Shown here piece after piece: positions 43,188-51,212 of a DNA stretch of 51,446 nucleotides (its first letter is position 1; every line of letters begins with the position of its first letter). Position numbers and translations under genes: made by a program. The DNA is taken from NCBI GenBank assembly GCA_028284495.1, contig JANQRP010000008.1, positions 1-51,446 of the forward strand. Reading direction: 5' to 3'. The notes beneath the pieces are model-generated. The model saw only the letters and a list, made by a program, of their open reading frames with translations, was not told the DNA's origin and did not search any database. Source of the DNA: Longimicrobiales bacterium (GTDB lineage: Bacteria; Gemmatimonadota; Gemmatimonadetes; Longimicrobiales; Gaopeijiaceae).

Positions 43188-43793
43188 ATGAAGCGCTTCG
43201 CTCTTGGACTGATGGCTCTCTCGATCGCCGCCTGTGGTGGCGGTGAGCCGGCCGACGATTCGTCGATGGACCAGCCCGCGGACGCTCCGCAGGCCGAGGC
43301 TCCGGCGGCAGAGGCTCCCGCGGCCGAGATGCCGGCTGGTGAGCTGACCATGCCCGACTGGTACCAGATGGACGGCACCAACGTGACCCTCGACATCACC
43401 GCGGGTCTCACCGAGGCCGGCCAGTACTGGAACTACAACGGCTATCAGAACGGTGACCTCACGATCACCGTCCCGGTGGGCGCGAACGTGACGATCAACT
43501 TCTCGAACAACGATCCGAACATGCCGCACTCGATCGGTGTTCACGAGAACTTCGACACGGCCCCGGCCAACCCGAACATGACGCCGGTCTTCGAGGGCGC
43601 CATTTCGGAAGACCCCGCCTCGATGACCGGCGCGACCCTGCCCGGCGAGTCCGAGACGATCACGTTCACGGCGTCCGAGGCGGGCGAGTACACGCTCGTC
43701 TGCTACATCCCGGCGCACACGGTGAGCGGCATGTGGATCCGCTTCGTGGTGTCGGCCGAGGGTGAGGCCGGCGCGATGATGGCGTCGATGTAA
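43188..43793 (+). CDS. Sulfocyanin-like blue copper lipoprotein
   Basis: This 201-residue protein starts at ATG 43188, with GAGGA about 9 nt upstream. The lipoprotein signal ends SIAAC (C16). A Pro/Ala/Glu-rich spacer (residues about 20-53, repeated EAPAA) tethers a cupredoxin domain (about 60-195). The type 1 copper ligands are readable: H114 (MPHSIGVHENF), C172, H177 and M182 (LVCYIPAHTVSGMW). The MPHS and CYxPAHxxxGMW pattern is that of sulfocyanin-type rather than plain plastocyanin. It is probably a periplasmic electron carrier between a membrane complex and a terminal oxidase or denitrification enzyme. No oxidase genes are nearby. Confidence 0.9.
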   Translation: MKRFALGLMALSIAACGGGEPADDSSMDQPADAPQAEAPAAEAPAAEMPAGELTMPDWYQMDGTNVTLDITAGLTEAGQYWNYNGYQNGDLTITVPVGANVTINFSNNDPNMPHSIGVHENFDTAPANPNMTPVFEGAISEDPASMTGATLPGESETITFTASEAGEYTLVCYIPAHTVSGMWIRFVVSAEGEAGAMMASM

Positions 43794-43820
43794 GGCGTTC
43801 CAGCCGACAGCAGTACCGGG

Positions 43821-43852
43821 ACGCCGTCCCGCGCTTCGGCGCGGGGCGGCGT
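43821..43852 (+). terminator. Terminator of the copper protein gene
   Basis: A 14-bp stem (43821-43834 with 43839-43852, one T-G pair) closed by a TTCG tetraloop, then TTCGCGTT. One of the strongest terminators in the window. Confidence 0.8.
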
Positions 43853-43986
43853 TTCGCGTTCCAGCATGGTTCCCCAGGGGGCGAGTCACCCTCGCGTACC
43901 CCGCCCGCCGGACCTACACTTCCCGGTCCGCACTTCCCGGTCCGCCGTCTCCGCGCGGCCTCCGTTCCGCACCGTCCCGACGCCAC

Positions 43987-45582
43987 ATGCGCACCACCCT
44001 CGCTTTCTCACTCGCCACGGCTCTGGCCCTCACGACCGGTTGCGGCGCGGCGGCCGGAGGCGACCCCGATTCGTCCGGTGGGTCCTCGCTGGCCGACCTG
44101 CAGACCCGTGGCGAGCGTACCGGATGGGTCGAGACGTCCAGCCATGCGGACGTGATGCGATTCCTCGAGGTGGCGGCGGCCTCGAGTGACAGGGCGCATC
44201 TCGAGACGATGGGCTACACGAACGAAGGGCGCGCGATTCCGCTGCTCGTGATCGGAGACGTGGCCGACGGGAGCCCCGAGACGGTGCGGGCGTCGGGGAA
44301 GCTTCGCGTATACCTGCAGGGCAACATCCACGCGGGCGAAGTGCCTGGCAAGGAGGCCCTGCAGATGCTCGTGCGCGAGCTGCTGAGCGGTCGCTCCGCG
44401 GACTGGACCGACCAACTCGTGTTGCTTGTGAACCCGATCTACAACGCGGACGGGAACGAGCGCGTCGCGCTGGGCAACCGGCCGCGTCAGCACGGTCCAC
44501 TCGGCGGCATGGGGCAACGCCCCAACGCCCAGGGGTTCGACCTGAATCGCGACCACATGAAGCTCGACTCGCCCGAGGCGCGGTCGTTCGTGTCGATGAT
44601 GAACCGCTACGACCCGGAGGTGGGCGTGGACCTCCATACCACCAACGGGACACGCCACGCGTACCACCTCACCTACTCGCCGCCGCTCCACCCCGGCGCG
44701 CCCGAGGAGGTCGTCGATCTGCTGCGCGATGTCGCCTTCCCGGAGATCACCTCGGCGATCCGGGACGCGGACGGTTGGGAGTTCTACTACTACGGGAACC
44801 AGTCCATGCGGAACGGCGAGCTGGCCTGGGCGACCTTCGACCACCGGCCACGCTTCAACAACAACTATGTGGGCCTCCGGAACCGCGTGGCGATCCTGAG
44901 CGAGGCGTACGCCTACCTGACCTACGAGGACCGTGTACGCGCCACGTACCGCTTCGTGGAGGAGATCCTCCACTGGGCGCGTGACGACGCGGACGCCATT
45001 CGCGCCGCGGTCGACGCGGCCGACGCGTCCGTCGTCGGGCAGACTCTTCCGACGCGGGCCGTCCCCGAACCCTCCGACACCCTCGTGACGATTCTCATGG
45101 GCGACGTCGAGCAGGAGCGGCACCCCTGGACGGGGGCGACCATCCTCCGCCGCACGGACACGGTCGAGCCGACGCCGATGCGCGAGTACGGAACGTTCAT
45201 GGCCAGCGACACCGAGGTGGCGCCGGCCACCTACTACGTACCCCCCGAGGCCGCCGCGATCATCGACCGCCTCACGGCCCACGGCGTGCAGATGCGCGAG
45301 CTGGCCGGTCCCGAGACGGTCGAGGGCGAGTCATTCCGGATCGACGCCGTCGACGTGGCGGACAATCCGTTCCAGGGTCGGAACGAGGTCACGCTCACGG
45401 GCGGCTGGTCGCCCGAGCAGCTCCGGCTTCCGGCCGGCACCCGGGAGGTCACGGTCGCCCAGCCGCTCGGGCGCCTCGCGTTCTACCTGCTCGAGCCCCG
45501 ATCCGACGATGGCCTCGTCGCGTGGGGACTCGTGGACGGCCTCGAGCCGGGCGGCCGGTACCCGGTCGCGCGGGTGCGCTGA
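43987..45582 (+). CDS. M14-family zinc carboxypeptidase, lipoprotein
   Basis: This 531-residue protein has a signal peptide ending LTTGC (C19). The M14 zinc ligands are H115 and E118 (GNIHAGEVPGKEA) and H217 (GVDLHTTNGTRH). The arginine-containing substrate motif is FDLNRDHMKLDSPEAR, and the catalytic Glu is probably in VAILSEAYAYLTYEDR. A C-terminal beta-rich extension of about 180 residues follows the catalytic domain. It removes C-terminal amino acids from peptides, outside or in the periplasm. It is followed by the M28 peptidase gene after 55 bp, which fits a peptide-scavenging unit. Confidence 0.92.
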   Translation: MRTTLAFSLATALALTTGCGAAAGGDPDSSGGSSLADLQTRGERTGWVETSSHADVMRFLEVAAASSDRAHLETMGYTNEGRAIPLLVIGDVADGSPETVRASGKLRVYLQGNIHAGEVPGKEALQMLVRELLSGRSADWTDQLVLLVNPIYNADGNERVALGNRPRQHGPLGGMGQRPNAQGFDLNRDHMKLDSPEARSFVSMMNRYDPEVGVDLHTTNGTRHAYHLTYSPPLHPGAPEEVVDLLRDVAFPEITSAIRDADGWEFYYYGNQSMRNGELAWATFDHRPRFNNNYVGLRNRVAILSEAYAYLTYEDRVRATYRFVEEILHWARDDADAIRAAVDAADASVVGQTLPTRAVPEPSDTLVTILMGDVEQERHPWTGATILRRTDTVEPTPMREYGTFMASDTEVAPATYYVPPEAAAIIDRLTAHGVQMRELAGPETVEGESFRIDAVDVADNPFQGRNEVTLTGGWSPEQLRLPAGTREVTVAQPLGRLAFYLLEPRSDDGLVAWGLVDGLEPGGRYPVARVR

Positions 45583-45637
45583 CGTGCTTCCCGGCCTGCT
45601 CCCCGGTCGGGCTACCCTCACCTTCCACCGCGCCATC

Positions 45638-46714
45638 ATGAACGTCCGCAGCCTTTCGCTCGCGCTCCTTCTGACGCTCCCCGCCTGCGGGTCCGAGCCC
45701 GGCCCGTCCGAGCCCGCGGCCGGATCGATATCCGCCGCGGTCGAGCTCGCCCTGGCCGAGATCGAGGCGGACGGTCTGTTCGAGAAGGCCTCGGTGCTCG
45801 CCGCCGATTCGATGCTTGGACGTAACACGCCCTCGCCGGAGATCGAGGCCACGGCGGTCTGGATCGCGGGTCGGATGGCGGCGGCGGGGCTCGAGGCGGG
45901 CGCCGAGGACGGCTCGTTCATCCATCGATACACGGCCCCGTCGTTCGATCCGGAGACGGCGCCGAACGTGGTGGCGATCCTGCGCGGAAGCGACCCCGAT
46001 CTCGCCGACGAGTACGTGGTGTACTCGGCCCACATGGATCACGTCGGCGTCCGATCTCCGAACGACGAGCGCGCGGATTCCGTGTGGAACGGCGCCGACG
46101 ACAACGCGTCGGGCACGGTGACGCTGATGGAGGTGGCCGAGGCCCTGGCCTCCATGGAGCCGTCCGAGCGTCCTCGTCGGTCGATGATGTTCCTCTGGGT
46201 GAGCGGCGAGGAGCTGGGACTGCTCGGAAGCGGCGCCTTCGCGCGAAACCCCTCGGTGCCGGTCGAGTCGATGGTGGCGAATTTCAACGTCGACATGGTC
46301 GGCCGGAACTGGACCGACACGATCGTGGCGATCGGCAAGGAGCACTCCGACCTCGGTACCACGATGAACCGGATCAACGAGGCGCACCCCGAGATCGGGA
46401 TGACGGCCATCGACGACATCTGGCCGGACCAGAACTTCTATCGGCGGTCGGACCACTTCAACTTCGCCCGTCGGGGCGTCCCGGTGCTCTTCTTCTTCAA
46501 CGGCACGCACGAGGACTACCACCAGGAAACGGACGAGGTCGAGAAGCTGGACACGGAGAAGATGGCCCGAATCGGACGTCTCCTACTGCTGCTGGGTGTG
46601 GAGGTCGGCAACGCCGACGCGCGTCCCCGGTGGGACCCCGACAGCTACGAGTCGATCGTGGATGCCGCGCCGACCCCCCCGCCGCCGGATACCTCTGGCG
46701 CGCGCGGGAGCTGA
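45638..46714 (+). CDS. M28-family aminopeptidase-type metallopeptidase, lipoprotein
   Basis: This 358-residue protein starts at ATG 45638. The signal ends TLPAC (C17). The M28 di-zinc site is clear: H132 and D134 in YSAHMDHVG, the D154-D155 pair in WNGADDNASGT, E191-E192 in VSGEELGLLGS, the Asp in NVDMVGR and the His in YRRSDHFNFARRG. A PA-type insertion is absent. It is an aminopeptidase or carboxypeptidase acting on peptides in the envelope. The Pro-rich C-terminal tail (TPPPPDTSG) is probably disordered. Confidence 0.93.
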   Translation: MNVRSLSLALLLTLPACGSEPGPSEPAAGSISAAVELALAEIEADGLFEKASVLAADSMLGRNTPSPEIEATAVWIAGRMAAAGLEAGAEDGSFIHRYTAPSFDPETAPNVVAILRGSDPDLADEYVVYSAHMDHVGVRSPNDERADSVWNGADDNASGTVTLMEVAEALASMEPSERPRRSMMFLWVSGEELGLLGSGAFARNPSVPVESMVANFNVDMVGRNWTDTIVAIGKEHSDLGTTMNRINEAHPEIGMTAIDDIWPDQNFYRRSDHFNFARRGVPVLFFFNGTHEDYHQETDEVEKLDTEKMARIGRLLLLLGVEVGNADARPRWDPDSYESIVDAAPTPPPPDTSGARGS

Positions 46715-46776
46715 AGCCGGGGGGCGCTTTCCGGGCCGGCGCGGCTCGCACGGATCCGCGACTGGCACGGATGGTG

Positions 46777-46782
46777 TATACT
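46777..46782 (+). promoter_or_regulatory. Candidate -10 upstream of the secreted hypothetical gene
   Basis: TATACT (46777-46782) is preceded by GGTG, the same context as the rnpB -10 (GGTGTATATT). Transcription would start near 46789, 49 nt before the ATG at 46838. No -35 was recognised. Confidence 0.4.
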
Positions 46783-46837
46783 GCATGTCCCGACGCTTCG
46801 AACCTCAGGCTTCGTACCTCGCAGCACGAGGTGGACC

Positions 46838-47392
46838 ATGAAGATCGGATGGACCCGTCCAATTCTTCGCACCGTGGCGCCAGGCGTGGCGCTCGCGGCG
46901 GCGCTCGCCATGACGCCTCGGGCCGTGGCCTCCCAGACCGCGCCTCAGCAGTCTCTCCTCCGGGCGCTCGGCGACCACTACGAACTGCCCGCTGACGAGG
47001 TCGCGATCCTCGCCGAATGGCGGATCCCGGTCGGGGAGATCCCCGTGGCGCTCGCCATCTCCGACCACGCGAGCATCTCGCCGGATGCGCTGGTGGCGTC
47101 ACGCCGCAACGGTCGCGACTGGGCCACACTCGCTGGACGCTACGGGATGGACATGGGGTGGTTCCACGTCCCGCTCGACCCCGTCCCCCAGCCGGTGGTG
47201 GCGCTCTACGCCGAGCTCGAGTCGCGACCACGGGCGCGGTGGGGTGAGGTGCGACCCGACGACGCGCAGGTCGTCTTCCTCGTGAACGTCCGGTTCCTGC
47301 AGGAATACGCGAGCGTTTCCGCCGATGTGGCGGCCGCGGCGCTCGCGGAGCACGGCGGACTGGCCGAGGCACTCCGCGCCATCTCGCCCTGA
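46838..47392 (+). CDS. Secreted hypothetical protein
   Basis: This 184-residue protein starts at ATG 46838 with GAGG about 7 nt upstream. A Sec signal (RTVAPGVALAAALAMTPRAVA) ends near VASQ (about residue 32). The mature part is helical and soluble: LRALGDHYELPADEVAILAE, PVALAISDHASISPDALVAS and RNGRDWATLAGRYGMDMGWF. The last two resemble the small helical repeats of secreted Gemmatimonadota and Myxococcota proteins of unknown function. No catalytic motif is visible. Confidence 0.75.
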   Translation: MKIGWTRPILRTVAPGVALAAALAMTPRAVASQTAPQQSLLRALGDHYELPADEVAILAEWRIPVGEIPVALAISDHASISPDALVASRRNGRDWATLAGRYGMDMGWFHVPLDPVPQPVVALYAELESRPRARWGEVRPDDAQVVFLVNVRFLQEYASVSADVAAAALAEHGGLAEALRAISP

Positions 47393-47455
47393 TTCGCCGG
47401 TCGGGAGGTCCCGCCTGCGGTTGCGAGTGATCGCGGAGCGGACGATTCTGCTTGG

Positions 47456-48124
47456 ATGACCCGTCTCCCCACCATTCCCGTCCCCCTTCCCGCGCCGCCT
47501 GCGCCGGGCGAGATGCGTCGCCGTGCGAGCGACTTCCTCGCCCGGATGCGTAGTCGGCGCACGGTGCGCGCCTTCGCTCCGGACCCGGTCCCGATGGAGG
47601 TCGTCGAGGATGCCATCCTGACGGCCGGCACGGCTCCGAACGGCGCGAACCATCAGCCCTGGCACTTCGCCGTGATCACCGATCCCGCGATCCGTGGCGA
47701 GATCCGCCGCCGGGCCGAGGAGGAGGAGCGTGCCTTCTACGGCGAGCGGGCGCCGCAGGAGTGGCTCGAGGCTCTCGCTCCGCTCGGAACGGACGCCGAC
47801 AAGCCCTTCCTCGAGATCGCGCCCGTCCTGATCGCCATCTTCGCCGAGAGCTGGGCGCCCGACGGCGAGGGTGGGCGGCGAAAGAACTACTACGTGACGG
47901 AATCGGTCGGCATCGCCACCGGGATGCTGATCACCGCGCTGCATCTCGCCGGCCTCGCGACGCTCACCCACACGCCCTCGCCCATGAAGTTCCTGAACGA
48001 CGTGCTCGAGCGCCCCGACAACGAGCGTCCGTTCCTGCTTCTCGTCGTCGGTCATCCTGCGCCCGACGCCGAGGTGCCGGACCTGTCGAAGAAGCCGCTG
48101 TCCGAGATCGCCTCCTTCCGCTGA
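47456..48124 (+). CDS. Nitroreductase-fold flavoprotein, iodotyrosine deiodinase-like
   Basis: This 222-residue FMN enzyme has the SRRTVRAF phosphate-binding start, [17 protein letters not shown], and the late [10 protein letters not shown] segment. It follows the iodotyrosine deiodinase (IYD) branch in sequence: [20 protein letters not shown], then [19 protein letters not shown]. The three IYD residues that clamp the amino-acid zwitterion of halotyrosine are present with correct spacing: E91, Y95 and K116 (human E157, Y161, K182; offsets 4 and 21 match). Predicted reaction: reductive dehalogenation of mono/di-halotyrosines. The electron donor is not encoded nearby. A generic nitroreductase is the fallback reading. 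Confidence 0.88.
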   Translation: MTRLPTIPVPLPAPPAPGEMRRRASDFLARMRSRRTVRAFAPDPVPMEVVEDAILTAGTAPNGANHQPWHFAVITDPAIRGEIRRRAEEEERAFYGERAPQEWLEALAPLGTDADKPFLEIAPVLIAIFAESWAPDGEGGRRKNYYVTESVGIATGMLITALHLAGLATLTHTPSPMKFLNDVLERPDNERPFLLLVVGHPAPDAEVPDLSKKPLSEIASFR

Positions 48125-48130
48125 GGGCCC

Positions 48131-50044
48131 ATGGGACGAGACGTTTCCAGTTCCGGCGCTCGCGACGCCGAGACCCACCGCGCCTTCACCAAGGCGCTGC
48201 TCGTGGACCTGCACGCGCTCGAACGGATGCTCGACGAGGGGCTGATCGAGAGCGGCGTGCGCCGCATCGGCGCCGAGCAGGAGATGTTCCTGGTCGACAA
48301 GGGGTTCCGACCGTCACCCACCGGGGTCGAGGTGCTGGAGCGCCTGGGGGGGGCGCCCTTCACGCCGGAACTGGCCCGATTCAACCTCGAGGTCAACCTG
48401 GACCCCTGCGAGCTGCGCGGCGGGGTCTTCCGGGACCTGGAGGAGGCGTTCCGCGATCGGGTACGCGAGGCCAGCGACGCGGCGCGTCAGGAGGGGGCCG
48501 AGGTCGTGCTGACCGGCATCCTCCCGACCCTCTCGATGTCGCACCTCTCGCTGGACAACATCACGCCCCGTGACCGCTACTACGCGTTGAACGACGCCCT
48601 GAACCAGCTTCGAGGCAGCGCGTGGCAGCTTCGGATCGACGGCGTGGACGAGCTGCTCGTGGAGCACGACTCGGTGATGCTCGAAGCGTGCAACACGTCC
48701 TGCCAGGTACACCTGCAGGTCTCTCCGGACGAGGCCGCGGCGATCTACAACATCGCGCAGGCCGTCATGGGGCCGGTTCTCGCCGCCTCGGTGAATTCGC
48801 CCCTGCTGTTCGGGAAGCGTCTGTGGGCCGAGACCCGCATCGCCCTCTTCCAGCAGTCGCTCGACACGCGGAGCACCGAGCTGCACACGCGGGAGATGAC
48901 GGCGCGGGTGCACTTCGGCGAGGGGTGGGTGAAGGAGTCGCTGACGGAACTCTTCCACGAGGACCTGGCGCGGTTCCGCACGCTCATCGCGGAGCCGGCG
49001 GAGGAGGACGCCATGGCGGTGCTGGACGCCGGTGGAATCCCGTCCCTCGGCGCGCTGAGCCTGTACAACAGCACCGTCTACCGCTGGAACCGACCGTGCT
49101 ACGGGGTCGGGAACGGTGTTCCGCACCTCCGGATCGAGTGTCGCGCGCTTCCGTCGGGACCGACGGTGGTGGACGAGATCGCGAACGCCGCCTTCTGGAT
49201 CGGTGCGGTGCTCGGTGCCCGCGAGGAGTATGGCGACATCACCCGGGTGCTCGATTTCGACGACGCCAAGGAGAACTTCTTCGCCGCGGCCAAGCTCGGA
49301 CTCCGCGCGGCGCAGACGTGGACGGATGGGCAGTCGCACCCGGCGCCCCGGCTGATCCTCGACACGCTGCTGCCGCTGGCACGCGCCGGTCTCGAGGCGT
49401 ACCGGGTGGATCCGGAAGACATCGACCGCTACCTCGGCGTAGTCCACGACCGCGTCAAGACGCTGTCCACCGGATCGCGCTGGATGATGCGGTCGCTCTC
49501 GGCGATGAAGGACACCGGTACCCGGGCCGAGCGCATGGCGGCGCTTACGGCTGCGATCTCGGAGCTGCAGCAGACGAACCAGCCCGTGCATACGTGGGAG
49601 CCCGCACCGGCCCCCGGCGCGTCCGCGTGGCGGCAGAGCTTCGAGACCGTCGAGCAGTACATGACGACGCATCTCTTCACGGTGAACGAGGACGAGCTGG
49701 TCGATCTCGTCGCGTTTCTCATGGAGAAGAAGCAGATCCGCCACGTGCTCGTCGAGGACGACGACCACGCCCTGGTCGGCATCGTGTCGTACCGCTCGGT
49801 GCTTCGACTCGTGGCCGAGTCCGGTCCCAATTCGGGCAATCGACCGGTCAAGGGCATCATGGAGCGCGATCCCGTCACCGTGCAGCCGCAGACGAGCACG
49901 CTCGAGGCCATCGAGCTGATGCGCTCGCGCGGCGTGTCGGCGCTGCCCGTGGTGAAGGAGGGCAAGCTGGTGGGCATCGTGAGCGAACGCGACTTCATGT
50001 CGATCGCCTACCAGCTCCTCGAGGAGCGACTCCGCGACTCGTGA
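48131..50044 (+). CDS. GCS2-family carboxylate-amine ligase fused to tandem CBS domains
   Basis: This 637-residue protein combines a glutamate-cysteine ligase type 2 (GCS2) catalytic domain, about residues 20-400, with a linker (about 400-500) and a CBS pair, about 510-635 (YMTTHLFTVNEDELVDLVAF, then IRHVLVEDDDHALVGIVSYR and VKGIMERDPVTVQPQTSTLE with VSALPVVKEGKLVGIVSERD). GCS2 features include RRIGAEQEMFLVDKGFRPSP, FNLEVNLDPCELRGGVF, LDNITPRDRYYALN and CQVHLQVSPDEAAAIYN. It should form an amide between a carboxylate (often Glu) and an amine, using ATP. The CBS module suggests control by adenylates. The stop overlaps the next gene's GTG. Confidence 0.9.
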   Translation: MGRDVSSSGARDAETHRAFTKALLVDLHALERMLDEGLIESGVRRIGAEQEMFLVDKGFRPSPTGVEVLERLGGAPFTPELARFNLEVNLDPCELRGGVFRDLEEAFRDRVREASDAARQEGAEVVLTGILPTLSMSHLSLDNITPRDRYYALNDALNQLRGSAWQLRIDGVDELLVEHDSVMLEACNTSCQVHLQVSPDEAAAIYNIAQAVMGPVLAASVNSPLLFGKRLWAETRIALFQQSLDTRSTELHTREMTARVHFGEGWVKESLTELFHEDLARFRTLIAEPAEEDAMAVLDAGGIPSLGALSLYNSTVYRWNRPCYGVGNGVPHLRIECRALPSGPTVVDEIANAAFWIGAVLGAREEYGDITRVLDFDDAKENFFAAAKLGLRAAQTWTDGQSHPAPRLILDTLLPLARAGLEAYRVDPEDIDRYLGVVHDRVKTLSTGSRWMMRSLSAMKDTGTRAERMAALTAAISELQQTNQPVHTWEPAPAPGASAWRQSFETVEQYMTTHLFTVNEDELVDLVAFLMEKKQIRHVLVEDDDHALVGIVSYRSVLRLVAESGPNSGNRPVKGIMERDPVTVQPQTSTLEAIELMRSRGVSALPVVKEGKLVGIVSERDFMSIAYQLLEERLRDS

Positions 50045-51198
50045 CGGAACCGATGGGCGAGGTGGCGCTGCCCGAGCGCGTCATCGCGGAGCTCGGGTCG
50101 ACCGAGCGAGGGGACACGCTGATCGTCGTGGGTGCCGTCCACGGCAATGAGCCGGCGGGATGGGAGGCGAGCCGGCGCGTGGCGGCGGCGCTCACGACCC
50201 GAGAGGATCACCTCGACGGCCGTGTCGTCTTCATCACCGGGAATCGCCGGGCGCTCTCGATGGGACGGCGGTTCGTGGACCGCGACCTCAACCGCGCGTG
50301 GACCCGCGCGGTCGTGGAGCGGATCCGCTCCGAAGGCCCCGGAGCGTCGGCCGAGGACCTCGAGCAGGCCGACCTGATTCGGGAGCTCGACGAGCTGGTG
50401 GCGACATCGACGGGCACGACCTGGCTGCTCGACCTGCACACGACGTCGGCGATGGGGGGCGCGTTCTCCACCGTTGCGGACGCGCTTCCCGCGCGAGAGC
50501 TCGCGCTCCGGCTGCCCGTACCGCTGGTGCTCGGCCTCGAGGAGATGGTCGACGGCACCCTCCACGACTGGATCGGCGAGCACGGCGTCGTGACCATGGC
50601 GTTCGAGTCGGGTCAGCATGCCGAGCCGGCCGCGGTGGATCGGGCGGAGGCCGCCATCTGGCTCGTGCTCGAGGCGACCGGGCTCCTGCACGCCACGCAC
50701 CTCCCCGAGGCGACCGAGGCGAGGAAGCTGCTCGCCCGCGACGCCGCGGGCCTGCCGCCCGCCCTCGAGATGCGCTACCGGCACCCCGTGGAGGAAGCGG
50801 ATGGTTTCGTGATGGCGCCCGGGTGGGAGAACTTCCAGCCCGTGCGACGGGGAGAGACGCTCGCCGAGGACGGCGACGGCCCCGTCCGGTCTCCACACCG
50901 CGGCCGGATGCTCATGCCGCTCTACCAGGAGCAGGGCGAGGACGGCTTCTTCGTGGTGCGCGAGTTCTCGGCGTTCTGGCTATGGGTGTCGGAGGCGCTC
51001 CGGCGTGCCGGGCTGGCGGGGGGCGTGCACCTCCTGCCCGGTGTCCGTCGGCATCCGGAGCGGGACGGCGTGTACGTCGTCGACCGGCGCGTGGCACGCT
51101 GGTATGCGCTCCAGATCCTTCACCTTCTGGGCTTCCGGCGCGTCCGAGAGGAGGGGGACGTGCTGGTCGTGGAGCGGCGCGGGGTGCACTACGACTAG
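50041..51198 (+). CDS. Succinylglutamate desuccinylase/aspartoacylase-family hydrolase
   Basis: This 385-residue zinc hydrolase starts at GTG 50041, overlapping the preceding stop (GTGA); ATG 50053 is an alternative. Zinc ligands are H34 and E37 (VGAVHGNEPAG) and the His of LLDLHTTSAMG; the DRDLNRAW motif and the catalytic Glu in AFESGQH match the AstE/AspA family. The family cleaves N-acyl amino acids or related amides. A C-terminal domain (about residues 245-385) completes the usual shape. Coupled to the GCS2-CBS ligase, it may remove or recycle what that enzyme makes; this is inference. Confidence 0.9.
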   Translation: MTEPMGEVALPERVIAELGSTERGDTLIVVGAVHGNEPAGWEASRRVAAALTTREDHLDGRVVFITGNRRALSMGRRFVDRDLNRAWTRAVVERIRSEGPGASAEDLEQADLIRELDELVATSTGTTWLLDLHTTSAMGGAFSTVADALPARELALRLPVPLVLGLEEMVDGTLHDWIGEHGVVTMAFESGQHAEPAAVDRAEAAIWLVLEATGLLHATHLPEATEARKLLARDAAGLPPALEMRYRHPVEEADGFVMAPGWENFQPVRRGETLAEDGDGPVRSPHRGRMLMPLYQEQGEDGFFVVREFSAFWLWVSEALRRAGLAGGVHLLPGVRRHPERDGVYVVDRRVARWYALQILHLLGFRRVREEGDVLVVERRGVHYD

Positions 51199-51212
51199 GG
51201 CCTGTTCACACG

